Assembly: GCA_964410675.1 (NCBI GenBank)
Contig: CAYPIB010000003.1
Span: 20,055 to 84,054, forward strand
From: RGIG3040 sp964410675
Lineage (GTDB): Bacteria; Bacillota; Clostridia; Lachnospirales; Lachnospiraceae
Direction: 5' to 3'
Length of the DNA stretch: 64,000 nucleotides
The stretch's first letter is position 1, and each line of letters begins with the position of its first letter. A program made the position numbers and the translations under genes. Shown piece after piece: positions 61,101 through 64,000 of the stretch. The notes under the pieces are model-generated. The model was not told the origin of the DNA. It did no database searches and worked only from the letters and a program-made list of their open reading frames with translations.

Positions 61101-63460
61101 TTATTCTGTAATTAAGATGGTTACATCCGTCCGTTTTATTTTTCCTGCTGCAAGATACGCAAAACCCATGAACAGCAGGGTTACAAGCGCTACGGGGAAA
61201 AGCGCGGAAATGGCCTCTGGACCGGAGGCGAAATTACTGATGCCGGCAAACTTCATCACTGCCGCAACCAGCGGATCTGTGAGAATCGCTGCTAAAACCA
61301 TGCCGATCAATGATCCAAGTACGGCAACCATTCCNNNNNNNNNNATCGCAGGGCAAAGGAGAGACGAAGCCGTCTGTCCGTGAAGCCAATCGTTTTATAA
61401 ATACCGGTATCCCGCTGCTCCGCCGAGAGAATCCTGCTTCCTGTCATGGCAGTGACAACCAGAATGAAAAGCAGTACCATAACATATAAAAACGCCACCA
61501 GTGCCTGCATGGCAGAGATAATACCAAACAGACCGGGCCAGGTGTTTTCATGAACATGAACGTCCCCGCCAAACGCTGCATCCAGCGCCTGCGTAATCGC
61601 TGCCTTTTGTGCGGGATTACTGAGGAAATAATGATGGCACCATATCTGCGGGTCATCGCGTCCGATTTTTAGGTATCCTTCCCGGCTCATTCCCACATTG
61701 GCTCCCATGTCATTGGCACACGAATATATACCGGATACCATGTATTCCCCGCTTCCACTGTCACCCGTGACAGTTAGAGTATCGCCAATGGAAACGCCTA
61801 AGTCGGCGGCGACAAATTCAGTCAAGACAATCTCATTGTCAGCATAACTTGTGCTGCCATCCAAAATATGAAAACGCTCCGGCTCTGAAATGACATTTGC
61901 TGTGTAATCAATACCGTTTACCGCTACGCCGGGCATGGCCAGCAGATAGGTATCTATAATATCGGTATAAGAAAGAATCATGTTTTGTGCATCCTCATCC
62001 GTGTGCTGCCCGAACATCTGGACTCCAATATCATGATCCGCCGGATTGAAAGCATCCATCATGCCCTTGCCGTCCGTCCCCAGCCAGCTGTCCATCCGTC
62101 CGACCAGGGAGGCAAAAAACACCAGCAGGGTTGCCACAATGCAGACGCTCGCATATTTTTTCCTGCCTGTGGAAAGCTGCCGCACTGCAAGTGAAATACT
62201 TAAATGCTTCCCGTTAATATCTGACCTATTTTTTACATAGGCAACACCGCTTTTCGAATCGCCGCGAATCGCCTTCATCGGGCTGATATGTCCTATTTTT
62301 TTTGTTTTGAAAACAATAAAGGCAGCAAGCAGCAGTAGAATGGCCGCAAAAGCGACAAGGCAGAACCCCCAGGGAATATGGCCCGAAATCCGAACGCCGG
62401 TGGTGGATAATGTAGCGCTGTTCACAAGAAGACTGAGCGGCTGCATCAGCATCATGCCAAGCAAAATCCCCGGCAGAATAGCGGAGGCATACTGCATAAG
62501 CTGAACCCGCCGAAGCCGTGCGCTCGTGAATCCGATTGTTTTTAAAATCCCCATATTTACATAGTCTGCCTCTATGGCGCTTGTGATACTGTGCCCCAGC
62601 ACGACCAGTACCACAAGGAGCAGTACCGCTACAAAGGCAAGAAGCAGACCGCTGAAGGCATTTTGCAGAATCAGCATGAAACCGGCTATAGCATCGGCAC
62701 TGTGTACAAACTCGGTATAGGAAGGGAGGTCGGTGTTTTCATTTAGGTGTCCATTCAGTTCGGCGTTGGTCAGTATACTGTCCTTTGTATTGAAAATATG
62801 AAGCATCTCGCCGCTGCGGGCAAGCGCGTCAATTCCGGAGCCTGAAGCCATGTTCTTGATAGCTGAATAGTCCTCCTCACAAATCAGAAATCCTTTCATG
62901 CCAATCATGGAGCTGCCCATGATTGGGTCCTCATAGAAGCCTGCTATCGTAAGCGTAACCGTACCGCTGTTACGGGCAACAGCAAACTGAATGCTATCCC
63001 CCATTTCTATTCCCATTATGGAGATAAGCGAAGGGGAAACGTATACCTCCCCGGGAGTGATCTTGGGTGGATCCATACGATAAGCGGTCAGCTCATCGGA
63101 GAAGAATCGATAACGCCTATCCTCCGAATTATGAAGAATAAGCTGCCCCTCACTGTCGGATTCATGCCCATTTGCAGTATAATTTGCAAATATAAGGCGC
63201 TGTACCTCCACATGCTCCACATTCGAAAGTGCTTCGATATCAGAGACGAGTATACTGCTGTCCGGTACACCGGATACCCATGCGGTTAACGTGCCATAGC
63301 CCACACGGTTTAGCTCGGCGCCAATATAGCTTCGCGCATTACTCCAAACCGTCAGTACTGTGCCAAGCGACAGGGATACCAGCAGAATCAGGATAAAAAT
63401 TCCAATAAGAGCGCCTCTGTGCTTTTTTATTCCTTCCTTTAATAAAACTTTATATTCCAT
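61101..63460 (-). CDS. FtsX-type ABC transporter permease, interrupted by an assembly gap
   Basis: A permease of about 783 residues with two FtsX domains: N-terminal span (GALIGIFILILLVSLSLGTVL), extracellular part, spans with VNMGILKTIGFTSARLRRV (coupling motif), a second external part, and a last block RDTGIYKTIGFTDRRLRLSFALR. The ten N at 61335-61344 interrupt the last spans. Beyond the gap the sequence continues as MVAVLGSLIGMVLAAIL in another frame and ends RTDVTILITE. Two bases in place of ten would restore the frame. I chose ATG 63460, eight bases after AAGGAG. It pairs with the ATPase at 63473 and resembles macrolide/peptide-type exporters. Likely intact. Confidence 0.9.
61335..61344. 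other. Assembly gap of ten N within the FtsX permease gene
   Basis: Placeholder gap. Flanking frames fit if the true length is 2 bases (or 2 plus a multiple of 3), the same remainder as the glgB gap. Confidence 0.95.
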
Positions 63461-63472
63461 ATCCATCTCTCC

Positions 63473-64000
63473 TTACCAGCGCAATGAGGAAAGCCATTTG
63501 TTCGCACTGGCTTCGCGGTCCTTCGCAACAGATTTTTGGTAACCAGGCAGTACCAGTTCGTCAAGAACTTTGCCATCCTCCAAATAGAGAATCCTGTTTC
63601 CCCGGATTGCCGCTCGGACATCATGTGTTACCATCAGGATGCTTTGTCCTCCTTCATGCAGAGAAGACAATAAATCCAAGACTTCTTCGCTGTTGGACTT
63701 ATTAAGAGCCCCTGTTGGCTCGTCTGCAAAAATCATACCAGGATCGTTTATTATAGCCCTGGCAATAGCGGCTCGCTGCGCCTCGCCGCCGGAGGTATGA
63801 GACGGCAGACGATTTTTGGCACCTTCTGCGTGCATCCGGGAAAGGAGTTTAAGGGATTTTTGTTGTACCTCCTTCGGACTGCTCTTTCCGCTTATATATC
63901 CGGCCACCGCAATATTCTCAAGCAGTGTCAGATTACTGACAAGATGCGTCTGCTGAAAAACGAAGCCAAACTCATTTGCCCGCAGCCACCCCATCTCTTT
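63473..64000 (-). CDS. ABC transporter ATP-binding protein, cut by window edge
   Basis: The gene runs off the right edge, so the start and Walker A are missing. The visible part, about 175 residues, has the Q-loop FGFVFQQTHL, a slightly unusual signature TSGGEAQRAAIARA (LSGGQ expected), Walker B MIFADEPTG with the catalytic Glu and H-loop MVTHD. It is of the LolD/MacB type and forms a pair with the FtsX permease whose start lies 12 bp downstream. A strange C-terminal tail (GYQKSVAKDREASANKWLSSLRW) extends past the usual end. Confidence 0.92.
   Translation of the reverse strand, partial: KEMGWLRANEFGFVFQQTHLVSNLTLLENIAVAGYISGKSSPKEVQQKSLKLLSRMHAEGAKNRLPSHTSGGEAQRAAIARAIINDPGMIFADEPTGALNKSNSEEVLDLLSSLHEGGQSILMVTHDVRAAIRGNRILYLEDGKVLDELVLPGYQKSVAKDREASANKWLSSLRW

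Noticed and set aside
1..64000. CRISPR array, insertion sequences, prophage or rRNA
   Set aside because: No regularly spaced repeats, transposase, integrase, phage structural genes or rRNA segments were seen on either strand.

Overview
The window looks like a draft-genome piece from a low-GC, motile, spore-forming Firmicute, most likely a Clostridia of the Lachnospiraceae type. The evidence is a flagellin/FliS block with a sigma-28 promoter, the sporulation-linked families BofA and SpoVB, a Tad/Flp pilus cluster, A+T-rich intergenic DNA with strong AGGAGG ribosome sites, and a CUT1 sugar transporter without its own ATPase. Two runs of ten N (14613-14622 and 61335-61344) are assembly gaps. Each one breaks a gene in a way that could be repaired by about two bases.

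Layout. 1-2.1 kb: left end of a Tad pilus operon (CpaF, TadZ, TadV). 2.1-3.8 kb: bofA, DUF2508 and a DUF6790 membrane protein, with a duplicated bofA tail lying beside tadV. 3.7-8.6 kb: a flagellar operon (DUF6240-like giant protein, flagellin, FliS) read from a sigma-28 promoter. 8.6-13.8 kb: a two-component system whose kinase is frameshifted, followed by a MacB/FtsX-type ABC exporter. 13.9-20.9 kb: housekeeping genes (glgB, a large TPR/acidic/AAA-like protein, rsmA, tatD). 21 kb: tRNA-Lys. 21-35 kb: mixed accessory genes (TetR, hydrolase, TraX, phosphatase, SpoVB flippase, Nudix, MCP, an HTH regulator with a membrane HExxH protein, TrmO, MerR, XRE). 35-40 kb: a double acyltransferase fusion, its tandem paralogue and a membrane-anchored XRE regulator. 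40-44 kb: small accessory genes, two of them frameshifted. 44-46.6 kb: a flavoprotein operon facing a LysR gene. 46.7-55 kb: a mixed-linkage beta-glucan locus (ABC importer, AraC regulator, GH94 phosphorylase, secreted GH16 lichenase with a ricin-type lectin domain). 55-59.4 kb: a six-gene flavoprotein, C-S lyase and exporter operon. 59.5-64 kb: a cyclophilin-like lipoprotein, an SDR enzyme and an FtsX-type ABC exporter, in DNA that looks richer in G+C.

The most interesting signal is regulatory. Two small helical paralogues of unknown function (45382-45609 and 59080-59337) each lead a flavoprotein operon, and both have nearly the same promoter. A CAAATAC(T/C)TA core lies between inverted arms and overlaps the -35 box, and the 17-bp spacing is conserved. 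One arrangement faces a LysR gene, which suggests one LysR regulon linking both islands. A shorter copy of the core also precedes the cyclophilin-like lipoprotein gene.

Broken genes are common: a bofA tail, the histidine kinase, an esterase remnant lacking its catalytic core, a lipoprotein without a start codon, a DUF1016 nuclease and a small membrane protein. Some may be sequencing errors in a draft assembly. The esterase and bofA remnants are real decay.
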